DNA from: an uncultured Prevotella sp.
GTDB lineage: Bacteria; Bacteroidota; Bacteroidia; Bacteroidales; Bacteroidaceae
Reading direction: 5' to 3'
Assembly (NCBI GenBank): GCA_900765465.1
Contig: CAAFRM010000052.1
Location: 1-21,919 of the forward strand
DNA: 21,919 bases
Shown: piece after piece, positions 1 to 8,759 of the stretch
Position numbering within the stretch: position 1 is the stretch's first letter
Layout: each line of letters begins with the position of its first letter
The notes under the pieces: model-generated
Databases searched by the model: none
The model's input: the letters and a program-made list of their open reading frames with translations, nothing else
Told to the model about the DNA's origin: nothing
Position numbers and translations under genes: made by a program

Positions 1-957
1 ATTGAACAACAGAGTCAGTTCGTTACCAACCTGGTAATGGGCATGAACAAGGTCATCGTAGGTCAGAAGCACCTCGTTGACTGTCTCCTTATCGGTCTTC
101 TCTCTGATGGTCACATTCTCCTGGAAGGTGTACCGGGTCTGGCGAAGACTCTTGCAATCAAAACATTGTCACAGTTGATTAGTGCAGACTATAGCCGCAT
201 ACAGTTTACACCCGATTTGTTGCCTGCCGACGTGATCGGTACGCAGATCTATTCGCAGAAGGATGAAGCCTTCCATGTGAAGCGAGGACCTGTGTTTGCC
301 AACTTCGTCCTGGCAGATGAGATCAACCGTGCTCCAGCCAAGGTGCAGAGTGCCTTGCTCGAGGCGATGCAGGAACATCAGGTAACCATCGGCGACCAGA
401 CTTTCCATTTGCCTAATCCATTCCTGGTGATGGCTACCCAGAACCCGGTAGAGCAGGAGGGTACCTATCAGTTGCCTGAGGCTCAGGTGGACCGTTTCCT
501 CCTCAAGGTTGTCATCGATTATCCTACCATCGAAGAAGAGAAGCTCATCATCCGTGAGAACATCCAGGGCGGTCTGCCTACCGTGACTCCGGTTACTACA
601 GCCGAGGAAATCCTGAAGGCTCGCAGCATCGTCAACGAGGTGTATATCGATGAGAAGATTGAGCAGTATATTGCCGACATCGTCTTTGCTACCCGTTATC
701 CAGACCGTTACGGCCTGGGCGAATTGAAGGATATGATTACCTTTGGCGGCAGTCCTCGTGCCAGCATCTCACTTGCCAAGGCAGCCAGAGCCTACGCCTT
801 CATCAAGCACCGTGGTTACGTGATTCCTGAGGATGTGCGTGCCGTGGCTCACGATGTGCTCCGCCACCGCATCGGTCTTTCTTACGAGGCAGAGGCAAGT
901 GAAATCACCAGCGAGGAAATCGTCAGCCGAATCATCAACAAGGTGGAAGTGCCTTGA
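1..957 (+). CDS. moxR: MoxR-family AAA+ ATPase (5' partial)
   Basis: MoxR ATPases are AAA+ chaperone-like proteins that work with VWA-domain partners, and this one heads the Bat cluster. The reading frame is open from base 1, and the codons before the first ATG (base 37) read as normal MoxR sequence (IEQQSQFVTNLV), so the true start lies outside the window. Counting from that ATG, the Walker A motif GVPGLAKT is at residues 31-38. A Walker B/DEINR segment (LADEINRAPAK) is near residue 93, followed by the typical MATQNPVEQEG sensor stretch and the R-rich C-terminal lid (GGSPRASISLAKAARAYA). The DUF58 gene starts 85 bp downstream. That order (moxR, DUF58, batD-like, batA, batB, batC, batD) is the standard Bacteroidetes arrangement. 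The family assignment is secure; the exact cellular substrate is unknown. Confidence 0.95.
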   Translation: MEQQSQFVTNLVMGMNKVIVGQKHLVDCLLIGLLSDGHILLEGVPGLAKTLAIKTLSQLISADYSRIQFTPDLLPADVIGTQIYSQKDEAFHVKRGPVFANFVLADEINRAPAKVQSALLEAMQEHQVTIGDQTFHLPNPFLVMATQNPVEQEGTYQLPEAQVDRFLLKVVIDYPTIEEEKLIIRENIQGGLPTVTPVTTAEEILKARSIVNEVYIDEKIEQYIADIVFATRYPDRYGLGELKDMITFGGSPRASISLAKAARAYAFIKHRGYVIPEDVRAVAHDVLRHRIGLSYEAEASEITSEEIVSRIINKVEVP

Positions 958-995
958 TGAACTAAGTGAAAAGTGAAGAATTCACTTGCTTCACT

Positions 996-1040
996 AATCA
1001 TAAAGTTCAATGTTCAAAATTCAAAGTTCAAAGTAAATAA
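996..1040 (+). repeat. TTCAAAG-rich dispersed repeat, copy 1
   Basis: This stretch is about 45 bp built from degenerate TTCAAAG heptamers, preceded by AATCATAAAG. A near-identical copy lies at 9495-9540. Both end within 0-3 bases of a start codon (the TTG of the DUF58 gene here, the ATG of queA there). Just before it, 971-987 forms a small hairpin (AAGTGAA, loop GAA, TTCACTT). Role unknown. Confidence 0.7.
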
Positions 1041-1042
1041 AG

Positions 1043-1912
1043 TTGGATACACAAGATATCTTAAAGAAAGTTCGGAAGATCGAGATCAAGACTCGCGGAT
1101 TGAGCCAGAACATCTTCGCCGGCCAGTATCATTCTGCCTTCAAGGGTAGGGGAATGGCCTTTGCCGAGGTGCGCGAATATCAGTATGGCGACGACGTGAG
1201 AGACATCGACTGGAATGTGACGGCTCGCTTCCATCGCCCTTTCGTCAAGGTCTTTGAAGAAGAGCGAGAGCTTACCGTGATGCTGATGGTGGATGTGAGC
1301 GGTTCGCTCGATTTCGGTACCATGCGCCAGATGAAGCGCGACCTGGCTACCGAGATAGCTGCAACCCTTGCCTTCAGTGCCATCCAGAACAACGACAAGA
1401 TAGGTGTCATCTTCTTTTCCGACAGAATAGAGAAATATATCCCTCCCAAGAAGGGACGCAAGCATATCCTCTACATCATTCGTGAGATGCTCGACTTTCA
1501 TCCCGAGAGTCAGCGTACCGATATCGGATGTGCCCTGGAATACTTCACGAGGGTGATGAAACGCCATTGCACGGCTTTCGTCATCAGCGACTTCTACGAT
1601 AGCAAGGACTATCAGCACCAGCTGCAGATAGCCAACCAGAAGCACGATGTGGTGGGAATACAGGTGTATGATCCGCGTGCCAAGCAGCTGCCCGACGTGG
1701 GACTGCTCAAGGTGATGGATGCCGAGACGGGACACGAGATGTATATCGATACCAGTTCTAAGAAATTGAGAGTGGCTCACACCCAAAACTGGTTGCGACA
1801 GCAGGAGAATCTGCGACAGCTCTTTGCCAAGAGCAAGGTAGATTGGACTTCGGTAGCCACCAACGAGGACTTCTCGAAGGCGCTCCTGATGCTGTTCAAA
1901 CAGAGAGGCTAA
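1043..1912 (+). CDS. DUF58 domain protein of the Bat cluster
   Basis: DUF58 proteins are cytoplasmic VWA-like proteins almost always encoded next to a MoxR ATPase. The DUF58 signature is clear: FKGRGMAFAEVREYQYGDD followed by VRDIDWNVTARF, near residues 34-64. It is followed by the VWA/MIDAS-like strand MLMVDVSGS. The length of 289 residues is normal for the family. The start is an uncommon TTG at 1043. It is chosen because DTQDILKKVRKIEIKTRG right after it matches the usual N-terminus and no ATG precedes it in frame at a suitable distance. The gene starts directly after a TTCAAAG repeat and its stop is 11 bp before the next gene, consistent with one operon. No membrane segment is seen, which fits a soluble adaptor between MoxR and the membrane-bound Bat proteins; that role is inference. 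Confidence 0.93.
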   Translation: MDTQDILKKVRKIEIKTRGLSQNIFAGQYHSAFKGRGMAFAEVREYQYGDDVRDIDWNVTARFHRPFVKVFEEERELTVMLMVDVSGSLDFGTMRQMKRDLATEIAATLAFSAIQNNDKIGVIFFSDRIEKYIPPKKGRKHILYIIREMLDFHPESQRTDIGCALEYFTRVMKRHCTAFVISDFYDSKDYQHQLQIANQKHDVVGIQVYDPRAKQLPDVGLLKVMDAETGHEMYIDTSSKKLRVAHTQNWLRQQENLRQLFAKSKVDWTSVATNEDFSKALLMLFKQRG

Positions 1913-1923
1913 AGTAAGATAAC

Positions 1924-3000
1924 ATGAAAATAAAGAATATCATATTGACGATGGCGCTGATGGGTTGCTCTACGCTGGCTTTCGGGCAGACCGTGGAGCA
2001 GCGCATGGATTCCCTGCAGCTGCTTATCGGACAGCAGACCATCCTGCACCTCAAGGCTACAGCCCGGAAGGGTGCCAGAATTGTGCTGCCATCCTTCAAG
2101 CCTCAGGACCAGATTGTACCTGGTGTAGAGGTGGTGGAGCAGAGCAAGGGCGACACGATGCAGATGGGTGATGACCGCATCCAGGTGAGCCGCGACTATA
2201 CGCTTACCTCTTTCGATGAGAAGGTGTATGTGGTTCCTGCACTCGATGTGAAGATCGACGGCAAGAGCTATCACGGAAATCCGTTGGCGCTGAAGGTGCT
2301 CACCGTTCCGGTAGATACGGTGCATCCTAACCAGTTCTATCCGGCAAAGGGTGTACTGGATAATCCTTTCGAATGGAGTGAGTGGAGCTTCGCCTTCTGG
2401 TTGAGTCTGCTGATGATTATCATCTGTTGTGCAATGATTTATCTCCGCAATCGTCTGAAGAAGAACAAGCCTATCATCGCCCGCATCCGCATCGTGAAGA
2501 GGGTGCCTGCTCATGAGAAGGCGCTGCGTGAAATCAATGACATCAAGCATCATCATACCAGTGCCAGCCAGGAGACTCAGAAAGAGTACTACACCCAGTT
2601 GACCAATACGCTGCGTGCCTATATCGTGAGCCGCTTCGGATTCAATGCGATGGAGATGACCAGTGGAGAAATCATCGAGCACCTGCGTGCTTCGGGCGAC
2701 CAGAAGATGATAGACGAGCTGAGAATGCTCTTCTCTACCGCCGACCTGGTGAAGTTTGCCAAGTACGAGATTCCGATGAACGAGAACGATGCCAACCTGG
2801 TGAATGCCATCAACTTCATCGACCAGACGAAGACCGATGAGCAGCCTAAGGAAGAGAAGATCGTTCCAACGCTCAGCACCGAAGACCAGAAGTCGCAGCA
2901 GCAGCGCCGACTCATCAAGACCCTGCTCTGGGTGGGCGGCATCAGCGTAGTTGCCATCTTCGGCTACATCGTTTATCAGGTAGCGATGCTCGTGATGTAA
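1924..3000 (+). CDS. BatD-like periplasmic/membrane protein
   Basis: This is the additional, shorter BatD-related protein usually found between the DUF58 gene and batA in Bacteroidetes. Residues 1-21 form a signal sequence ending in ALMGCSTLAFG. The LMGC could be a weak lipobox, but cleavage by signal peptidase I after AFG is equally plausible. A beta-rich domain at about 25-140 resembles the Ig-like module of BatD. A membrane segment follows (FAFWLSLLMIIICCAMIYL, about 156-174), then a basic cytoplasmic region with the EYYTQLTNTLRAYIVSRFGFNAMEMTSGEII stretch, which resembles the cytoplasmic part of BatD. A second membrane segment lies at the C-terminus (about 335-357). The tail of the downstream BatD protein has a similar cytoplasmic domain, so an ancient duplication is likely. 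No enzymatic motif is visible. Confidence 0.85.
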   Translation: MKIKNIILTMALMGCSTLAFGQTVEQRMDSLQLLIGQQTILHLKATARKGARIVLPSFKPQDQIVPGVEVVEQSKGDTMQMGDDRIQVSRDYTLTSFDEKVYVVPALDVKIDGKSYHGNPLALKVLTVPVDTVHPNQFYPAKGVLDNPFEWSEWSFAFWLSLLMIIICCAMIYLRNRLKKNKPIIARIRIVKRVPAHEKALREINDIKHHHTSASQETQKEYYTQLTNTLRAYIVSRFGFNAMEMTSGEIIEHLRASGDQKMIDELRMLFSTADLVKFAKYEIPMNENDANLVNAINFIDQTKTDEQPKEEKIVPTLSTEDQKSQQQRRLIKTLLWVGGISVVAIFGYIVYQVAMLVM

Positions 3001-3004
3001 ATGT

Positions 3005-3035
3005 CATCAGGCTCGGAAATCCAGAGCCGGTGATG
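3005..3035 (+). repeat. inverted repeat between the batD-like gene and batA
   Basis: CATCAGGCTC (3005-3014) can pair with GAGCC(GG)TGATG (3024-3035) around a 9-base loop, with a two-base bulge. The sequence GTGATGTAAA, which contains the stop codon of the preceding gene, is repeated at 3031-3040. There is no T tract, so it is more likely an mRNA stability or spacing element than a terminator. Confidence 0.4.
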
Positions 3036-3059
3036 TAAACAATAAAAAGAAATTAAGAA

Positions 3060-4058
3060 ATGGAATTTGCAAGTAAAGCATATTTTCTGCTGCTCCTGCT
3101 GCTGATACCTTATATATTATGGTATTTCCTGGGCAGGAAGAAGAGCGAGCCTACGATGCGCATGAGTGATACACGCATCTATCAGTATGCTCCCAAGAGC
3201 ATGCGCGTCAGACTCATCCATCTGCCGATGGTGCTGAGATGCATCTGCTTCGTGCTCATCGTCATCGCCATGGCTCGTCCGCAGACCCACTATTCCTGGG
3301 ACAACAAGACCGTAGAAGGTATCGATATCATGCTTGCCATGGACGTATCAACCTCTATGCTTGCCGAGGACCTGAAGCCAAACCGTATGGAGGCTGCAAA
3401 GGATGTTGCCACTGAGTTTATCTCAGGCCGTCCTACCGACAATATCGGACTCACCATCTTTGCCGGAGAGGCTTTCACGCAATGTCCGATGACCACCGAT
3501 CATGCCAGTCTGCTCAGACTCCTGCATGATACCCGCACCGATATCGCGGCTCGCGGACTCATCGATGACGGTACCGCTGTGGGTATGGGACTTGCCAACG
3601 CCGTGACCCGACTCAAGGATTCCAAGGCAAAGAGCAAGGTAGTAATCCTGCTCACCGACGGTAGTAACAATATGGGTGACATCTCGCCTATGACCGCTGC
3701 CGAGATAGCCAAGAGCTACGGCATCAGAGTCTATACCATCGGTGTGGGAACCAACAAGGTGGCGCCTTATCCGATGCCTGTGGCAGGAGGCGTGCAGTAT
3801 GTCAATATCCCGGTGGAAATCGATACCCAGACGCTGCGCGACATCGCTCAGACCACCGATGGAAACTTCTATCGTGCTACGAGTACTGCCGAGTTGAAGA
3901 AAATCTACAAGGACATCGACAAGCTGGAGAAGTCTAAGTTTAATGTGAAGCATTTTGCCAAGCGTTATGAGGCCTATCAGCCTTTTGCCCTGGGTGCACT
4001 CCTGATACTGCTCCTGGAGATATTGCTCCGCCTCACTTGGTTCAGAAGAATTCCTTGA
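3060..4058 (+). CDS. batA: BatA, VWA-domain membrane protein
   Basis: BatA is an inner-membrane protein with a von Willebrand A domain that belongs to the Bacteroides aerotolerance cluster. It has two N-terminal membrane segments (about 7-23 and 57-74), the second ending in the typical IAMARPQ. The VWA domain contains a complete MIDAS motif D95-x-S97-x-S99 (MDVSTSMLAED), the threonine-containing PMTTDH region and VVILLTDGSNN. A C-terminal membrane segment (FALGALLILLLEILL) anchors the other end. At 332 residues it has the usual length. The gene starts 59 bp after the BatD-like gene and is followed after 44 bp by its paralogue BatB. The metal site is intact, so the protein is probably functional in protein-protein contacts; its partner is not known from sequence. 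Confidence 0.95.
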   Translation: MEFASKAYFLLLLLLIPYILWYFLGRKKSEPTMRMSDTRIYQYAPKSMRVRLIHLPMVLRCICFVLIVIAMARPQTHYSWDNKTVEGIDIMLAMDVSTSMLAEDLKPNRMEAAKDVATEFISGRPTDNIGLTIFAGEAFTQCPMTTDHASLLRLLHDTRTDIAARGLIDDGTAVGMGLANAVTRLKDSKAKSKVVILLTDGSNNMGDISPMTAAEIAKSYGIRVYTIGVGTNKVAPYPMPVAGGVQYVNIPVEIDTQTLRDIAQTTDGNFYRATSTAELKKIYKDIDKLEKSKFNVKHFAKRYEAYQPFALGALLILLLEILLRLTWFRRIP

Positions 4059-4102
4059 TGAAAGAGGAGTTTAGACAAAATAGATTATAACATCATATAA
4101 AT

Positions 4103-5143
4103 ATGTTAAGATTTGAAGATCCTACGTTTCTCTGGCTGCTCTGGCTGATACCGGTGCTCATACTGGTTCGTCTGGTAGGCTGGAGAAGGCGAAAGGCTAA
4201 GCTGAAAAGATTGGGCGATCCGGAACTGCTCAAGCAGTTGATGCCCGACATATCCAAATACCGTCCTACGGTGAAGTTTGTGCTGATGCTTGCTGCCTTG
4301 GCACTCGTCATCGTGATGGTGGCTCGCCCTCAGATGGGAAGCAAGATTTCTCACGACAAGCGTAATGGCATCGAGACGATGATCTGTCTCGATATCTCCA
4401 ATTCCATGCTTGCTGAGGATGTGGCTCCTTCCCGTCTCGACAAGAGCAAGATGCTGATAGAGAATCTGGTAGATAACTTCAGCAACGACAAGATCGGACT
4501 GATTGTCTTTGCAGGCGATGCCTTCGTGCAGTTGCCTATTACGAGCGATTATGTATCGGCAAAGATGTTCCTGCAGAATATCACACCGGGGCTGATTCAG
4601 ACTCAGGGTACCAATATCGGCGATGCCATCTCGCTTGCCACCAAGAGTTTTACCCAGCAGGACAATGTGGGTAGAGCCATCATCGTGATTACCGATGGTG
4701 AGAACCATGAGGATGGTGCCAAGGAGGCAGCCGAGATGGCCCAGAAGAAGGGCATCAATGTGTTTATCCTCGGTATCGGTAATACCAAGGGTGCTCCTAT
4801 CCCGATGGGCGATGGCTCTTATCTGAAGGATCACGCAGGCAATACCGTGATGACTGCCCTCAACGAGCAGATGTGCCGCGAACTGGCGCAGGCTGGCAAG
4901 GGTCAGTATATCCATGTGGATAATACGAGTGATGCAGAAAAGGCATTGAATGATGACCTTACCAAGTTGCAGAAGGGAGATATGACCAGCGTGATATACA
5001 GTGCCTACGATGAACAGTTTCAGGCTGTGGGCATTCTCATCATCCTCCTGCTCATCATCGAGGTCTGCATGCTGGAAGTAAAGAATCCGTTGCTCAGGAA
5101 CATCAAGTTCTTCAAAAGGGATTCCTTGAAGCTGCCGAAATAA
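4103..5143 (+). CDS. batB: BatB, VWA-domain membrane protein
   Basis: This is a paralogue of BatA with the same layout: N-terminal membrane segments (about 8-24 and 55-74), a VWA domain with MIDAS residues D97-x-S99-x-S101 (LDISNSMLAED), then PITSDYV and AIIVITDGENHEDGA, and a C-terminal membrane segment (AVGILIILLLIIEVCML). The length of 346 residues is normal. Ordering (second of the VWA pair, directly before the TPR gene batC) supports the BatB name over BatA. A REP-like repeat cluster lies in the 137-bp gap before batC, unlike the tighter spacing upstream. This could create a differential expression point inside the operon, which is inference only. Confidence 0.94.
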   Translation: MLRFEDPTFLWLLWLIPVLILVRLVGWRRRKAKLKRLGDPELLKQLMPDISKYRPTVKFVLMLAALALVIVMVARPQMGSKISHDKRNGIETMICLDISNSMLAEDVAPSRLDKSKMLIENLVDNFSNDKIGLIVFAGDAFVQLPITSDYVSAKMFLQNITPGLIQTQGTNIGDAISLATKSFTQQDNVGRAIIVITDGENHEDGAKEAAEMAQKKGINVFILGIGNTKGAPIPMGDGSYLKDHAGNTVMTALNEQMCRELAQAGKGQYIHVDNTSDAEKALNDDLTKLQKGDMTSVIYSAYDEQFQAVGILIILLLIIEVCMLEVKNPLLRNIKFFKRDSLKLPK

Positions 5144-5175
5144 AGCAGCTTCATAAGTCTGGGCTGTCACCTATT

Positions 5176-5262
5176 CGCCCTGAAAGGGCAGAAGCTCTTA
5201 GCCCAGGGCATCGCCCTGGGTAAAGCGAGTAGTAGCAAGGCGCCCTGAAAGGGCAAAAGCTT
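5176..5262. repeat. REP-like palindromic repeat cluster (two copies plus central hairpin)
   Basis: Two copies of the palindrome GCCCTGAAAGGGC, each preceded by C and followed by AGAAGCT or AAAAGCT, lie at 5176-5196 and 5241-5261. Between them is a perfect 8-bp hairpin, CCCAGGGC (5202-5209), loop ATC, GCCCTGGG (5213-5220). A third copy of the GCCCTGAAAGGGC unit occurs at 10849-10869. The second copy ends about 20 bp before the batC start codon. No nearby long T tract supports a terminator, so this is best described as a dispersed intergenic repeat of REP type. Confidence 0.75.
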
Positions 5263-5280
5263 TAAAATATAGATGTAAAA

Positions 5281-6027
5281 ATGAAGTATATACATTATAT
5301 AATAGTAACAGTGGCAATGTTGCTGGTGGGTACGGCACAAGTCGGAGCCCAGACTGATCGCAACCTGATCCGTCAGGGCAATCGTGCCTTCAAATCTCAG
5401 AAATGGGCAGTGGCAGAAACCCAATATCGCAAGGCTATCTCCAAGAATCAGAAGAATCCACAGGCGATATACAATCTTGGTTGTGCGCTCATGGCGCAGC
5501 AGAAAGACTCCATGGCGATACAGCAGTTTACCAATGCTGCCCAGTTGGAAACCAACCGCCTCCGCCGTGCAGCCAGCTATCACAACATGGGCGTGATCAT
5601 GCAGAACCACCGTGAATATGCCCAGGCCATCGAATACTACAAGATGGCGCTGAGATGCAATCCACAGGACAATGAGACCCGTTATAATCTTGCCCTCTGC
5701 AAGAAGTTGCTCAAGAACAATCCGCAAAACAAGGATAAGAACAAGAACAACAAGGATAAGAACAAGGACAAGAACAAGAAGGATCAGAATAAGGACAAGA
5801 ACAAAGACAACAAGGATAAAAACGACGATAAGAACAAAAACGACAAGAACAAGAATAAGAATAACAAAAATAATCAGAACCAAAACCAGCCGAACCAGGA
5901 CAAGATGAGCCGCGAGAATGCCGAGCAGCTCCTGAATGCCGCCGTTCAGCAGGAGCAAGCCACCAAGCGCAAGTTGCAGAAGGCGATGAGCCAGCCACGC
6001 AGGAAGGCTTACGACAAGAATTGGTAA
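5281..6027 (+). CDS. batC: BatC, TPR-repeat protein with Lys/Asn/Asp-rich tail
   Basis: BatC is the periplasmic TPR protein of the Bat cluster. It has a signal peptide of about 24 residues (MLLVGTAQVGAQ at its end). Three TPR-like helical hairpins follow: ALMAQQKDSMAIQQFTNAAQ, HNMGVIMQNHREYAQAIEYY and their flanks, about residues 27-143. Next comes an extreme low-complexity stretch of about 60 residues made almost only of K, N, D and Q (about 148-210). A short conserved end, MSRENAEQLLNAAVQQEQATK, follows at about 210-230 and is a known feature of the family's C-terminus. TPR hairpins suggest a scaffold role for BatA/BatB, an inference from family knowledge. The length of 248 residues is normal apart from the long tract, which is encoded by imperfect AAGGACAAGAAC-type repeats and is likely to vary in length between strains. 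Confidence 0.92.
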   Translation: MKYIHYIIVTVAMLLVGTAQVGAQTDRNLIRQGNRAFKSQKWAVAETQYRKAISKNQKNPQAIYNLGCALMAQQKDSMAIQQFTNAAQLETNRLRRAASYHNMGVIMQNHREYAQAIEYYKMALRCNPQDNETRYNLALCKKLLKNNPQNKDKNKNNKDKNKDKNKKDQNKDKNKDNKDKNDDKNKNDKNKNKNNKNNQNQNQPNQDKMSRENAEQLLNAAVQQEQATKRKLQKAMSQPRRKAYDKNW

Positions 6028-6089
6028 AAGATTAGATGAGATAAAAATACGATTTACATATAATATTTAGCTATTATTTAAGATACGAT

Positions 6090-8687
6090 ATGAAAAGAAT
6101 AGGTTGGTATTTGATATTGCTGATATGCTTGCTAGGCTACCAGGTGCATGCGGTGGCCCAGCATATCTCCGTGTCGGCTCCATCGCACGTAGCGGCTGGA
6201 GAAAACTTCCGTGTCGCCTATACCATCAACACCCGTGATGTAGAGGAATTCAGAATGGGTGCAGTGCAGGATGGACTCGAAGTCATCGCAGGCCCTTACA
6301 CATCTTCGCAATCCAGTTATCAGATGATCAACGGACATACCTCGTCCTCTTCATCTGTAACCATCACCTACACCCTTTATGCGGCAAAGAATGGTACCTT
6401 CAATATTGGTTCTTCCCACGCCATCGTGGATGGTAGGAACCTGGCTTCTCGCGCCGTGAAGATTACGGTGTCGGGGCACGCCCAGCATACCAACGGCGCT
6501 CCTAGCATGCACGGACAGAATAGCTACGACCAACCTCGTATGCGTACCGCAGGCTCTGCCATCTCAGGCAGCGACCTCTTCATCAAGGTGTCTGCCAACA
6601 AGAAGAGAGTACACGAGCAGGAACCTATCCTGCTTACCTACAAGGTATATACACAGGTGGAACTCACCCAGCTGGAAGGCAAGATGCCAGACCTGAAGGG
6701 ATTCCACAACCAGGAAGTACCTCTGCCACAGCAGAAGACCTTCCATACCGAAATGGTGAACGGTCGCCCTTACAAGTGCGTTACCTGGAGCCAGTATGTG
6801 ATGTATCCTCAGATGACCGGTAAGCTGGAGATTCCTTCCATCACCTTCAAGGGCATCGTGGTACAGCAGAACCGCAATGTCGATCCTATGGAGGCCTTCT
6901 TCAATGGCGGATCCGGATATGTAGAGGTAAAGAAGGACATCAAGGCTCCGGGTATCACCCTGCAGGTAGATCCGTTGCCTCAGCGCCCTGCCAACTTCTC
7001 GGGTGGAGTAGGTAAGTTCAATATCTCTGCTTGTCTTGACAAGAAGGAAATCAAGGCAGGCGAACCGATCACGCTCCGTGTGATTGTGGGAGGTATCGGA
7101 AACCTCAAGTTGCTTAAGCAGCCAGTAGTGAATTTCCCGAAGGATTTCGACAAGTATGATGCCAAGGTAACAGATAAGACCCGACTCACCGCCAATGGAG
7201 TGGAGGGTAATATGATCTACGATTTTCTGGCTGTTCCTCGCAATCAGGGCAGCTATACCATTCCAGCCGTGGAGTTCACCTATTATGATACCAGCAAGAA
7301 TGCGTATAGGACCATCAAGACCCAACCTTTCACTCTGAACGTGGAGAAGGGAGATGGTTCAACATCCGAGTCGGCTGACTATACCAGCAAGGACAAGGAT
7401 ATCCATACCATCAAGTTGGGCAAGACCTCACAGCATCAGGCAGATGATATGTTCTTCGGAAGCTTCGGCTACTGGACCAGTCTGCTCATTCCGCTCATCG
7501 CCTTCTTCGTGCTGTTGGTGGTATTCCACCGCAGAGCCATCGAGAATGCCGACATCGTGAAGAAGCGCTCCAACAAGGCGGGCAAGATAGCCACCAAACG
7601 TCTGCGCATGGCCAACAAGCTGATGCTGCAGGGCAAGCAGGGCGAGTTCTATGATGAGGTGATGCGTGCCCTCTGGGGATATATGAGCTACAAGCTGAAC
7701 ATGCCGGTAGAGCAGCTCTCTCGTGAGAATATCCGTGAGAAACTCATCGCCCACGATGTGGACGATGTTACAATACAGAAGTTTACTTCCGCTCTCGATG
7801 AGTGCGAGTTCGAGCGTTATGCTCCAGGCGATCCTGCCGGCAATATGAACCGTACCTTCGAATCAGCAATGACAGCGATTATGGAAATAGAAAATGCAAT
7901 CAATGCGACTCGCAAGAACGCCAAGAAGCATCCTGCCGGATATTCCTTCGTATGGCTGCTCCTGGCGATGCTGGGCTTCGGCGCTTCTCCGGTATCGGCA
8001 ATCACCAAGAACAATGCCGATACCGAATACCAGAAGGGCAACTACCAGCAGGCTATCCGCGACTACGAAGAGCTGCTCAAGAATGGTGCCTCTGCCGAGA
8101 TTTACTACAATCTCGGCAATGCCTACTATCGTACAGACAATATCACTAAGGCGGTGCTCAACTATGAACGTGCCCGTCTGCTCTCGCCTGGAGATGAGGA
8201 CATCAACTTCAATCTCCAGTTTGCGCGAAGCAAGACCATCGACAAGATTACCCCGGTAAGCGAAATGTTCTTCGTTACCTGGTATAAGGCGCTGGTCAAC
8301 TTCACGAGTGTAGATAACTGGGCGAAGGCTGGCATCATCTCCATCATCATGGCGCTGCTGCTTGTGCTGCTCTATCTCTTCGGTCCGCACATCCTGATGC
8401 GCAAGATCGGCTTCTTTGGCGGTATCGGCTTCTTCCTCGTCTTCCTGCTGAGCAATCTCTTTGCCTATCAGCAGAAGCAGGCGCTCGACAACCGCAAGGG
8501 TGCCATCATCATCTCACCTTCCGTGAACATCAAGAAGACGCCTGCCAAGACCAGTACCGATCAGTTTGTACTCCACGAGGGTACCCGTGTAGATATCATC
8601 GACAAGGGTATGACCGACTGGCGTGGCATCCGCGTAGGCGATGGAAGAGAAGGATGGATCGAGACCAAGCACCTTGAGGAAATCTAG
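6090..8687 (+). CDS. batD: BatD-BatE fusion protein (BatD, TPR, SH3)
   Basis: The first part is BatD: a signal peptide (residues 1-24, VHAVAQ), tandem beta-rich Ig-like domains to about 450, a membrane segment at about 461-480 (TSLLIPLIAFFVLLVVFHRR), and a cytoplasmic helical domain with GEFYDEVMRALWGYMSYKLN. From about 615 a second hydrophobic segment (FVWLLLAMLGFGASPVSA) looks like a former signal peptide. It is followed by TPR repeats (NADTEYQKGNYQQAIRDYEE onward, about 640-715), two membrane segments (about 745-765 and 772-792) and a C-terminal SH3-like domain (ending GWIETKHLEEI). That second half is the usual separate protein BatE. The frame is open with no stop or obvious start codon at the junction. 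The topology is consistent: Ig domains outside, linker inside, TPR outside, SH3 outside. At 865 residues it equals a typical BatD plus a typical BatE. The fusion is seen directly; joint function is inferred. Confidence 0.9.
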   Translation: MKRIGWYLILLICLLGYQVHAVAQHISVSAPSHVAAGENFRVAYTINTRDVEEFRMGAVQDGLEVIAGPYTSSQSSYQMINGHTSSSSSVTITYTLYAAKNGTFNIGSSHAIVDGRNLASRAVKITVSGHAQHTNGAPSMHGQNSYDQPRMRTAGSAISGSDLFIKVSANKKRVHEQEPILLTYKVYTQVELTQLEGKMPDLKGFHNQEVPLPQQKTFHTEMVNGRPYKCVTWSQYVMYPQMTGKLEIPSITFKGIVVQQNRNVDPMEAFFNGGSGYVEVKKDIKAPGITLQVDPLPQRPANFSGGVGKFNISACLDKKEIKAGEPITLRVIVGGIGNLKLLKQPVVNFPKDFDKYDAKVTDKTRLTANGVEGNMIYDFLAVPRNQGSYTIPAVEFTYYDTSKNAYRTIKTQPFTLNVEKGDGSTSESADYTSKDKDIHTIKLGKTSQHQADDMFFGSFGYWTSLLIPLIAFFVLLVVFHRRAIENADIVKKRSNKAGKIATKRLRMANKLMLQGKQGEFYDEVMRALWGYMSYKLNMPVEQLSRENIREKLIAHDVDDVTIQKFTSALDECEFERYAPGDPAGNMNRTFESAMTAIMEIENAINATRKNAKKHPAGYSFVWLLLAMLGFGASPVSAITKNNADTEYQKGNYQQAIRDYEELLKNGASAEIYYNLGNAYYRTDNITKAVLNYERARLLSPGDEDINFNLQFARSKTIDKITPVSEMFFVTWYKALVNFTSVDNWAKAGIISIIMALLLVLLYLFGPHILMRKIGFFGGIGFFLVFLLSNLFAYQQKQALDNRKGAIIISPSVNIKKTPAKTSTDQFVLHEGTRVDIIDKGMTDWRGIRVGDGREGWIETKHLEEI

Positions 8688-8759
8688 GAGAATGAAGTGG
8701 ATGGAGCGTCAGACACTGATATCATTCTACATCAACATTAAATATAAAACAATAAGTAA

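Noticed and set aside
4106..5170. A 354-residue open frame on the - strand opposite batB
   Set aside because: It is a mirror of the codon bias of batB: His/Leu/Ile-rich, no family motif, and batB has clear VWA motifs.
5720..5910. The repeated pattern in batC as a possible CRISPR or non-coding repeat array
   Set aside because: The units are short, irregular and in frame with the protein; there are no spacers of constant length.
5167..5958. A 263-residue - strand frame with long Leu/Val/Ile runs resembling a membrane protein
   Set aside because: The hydrophobic runs are simply the antisense of the Lys/Asn/Asp codons in batC's low-complexity tract.
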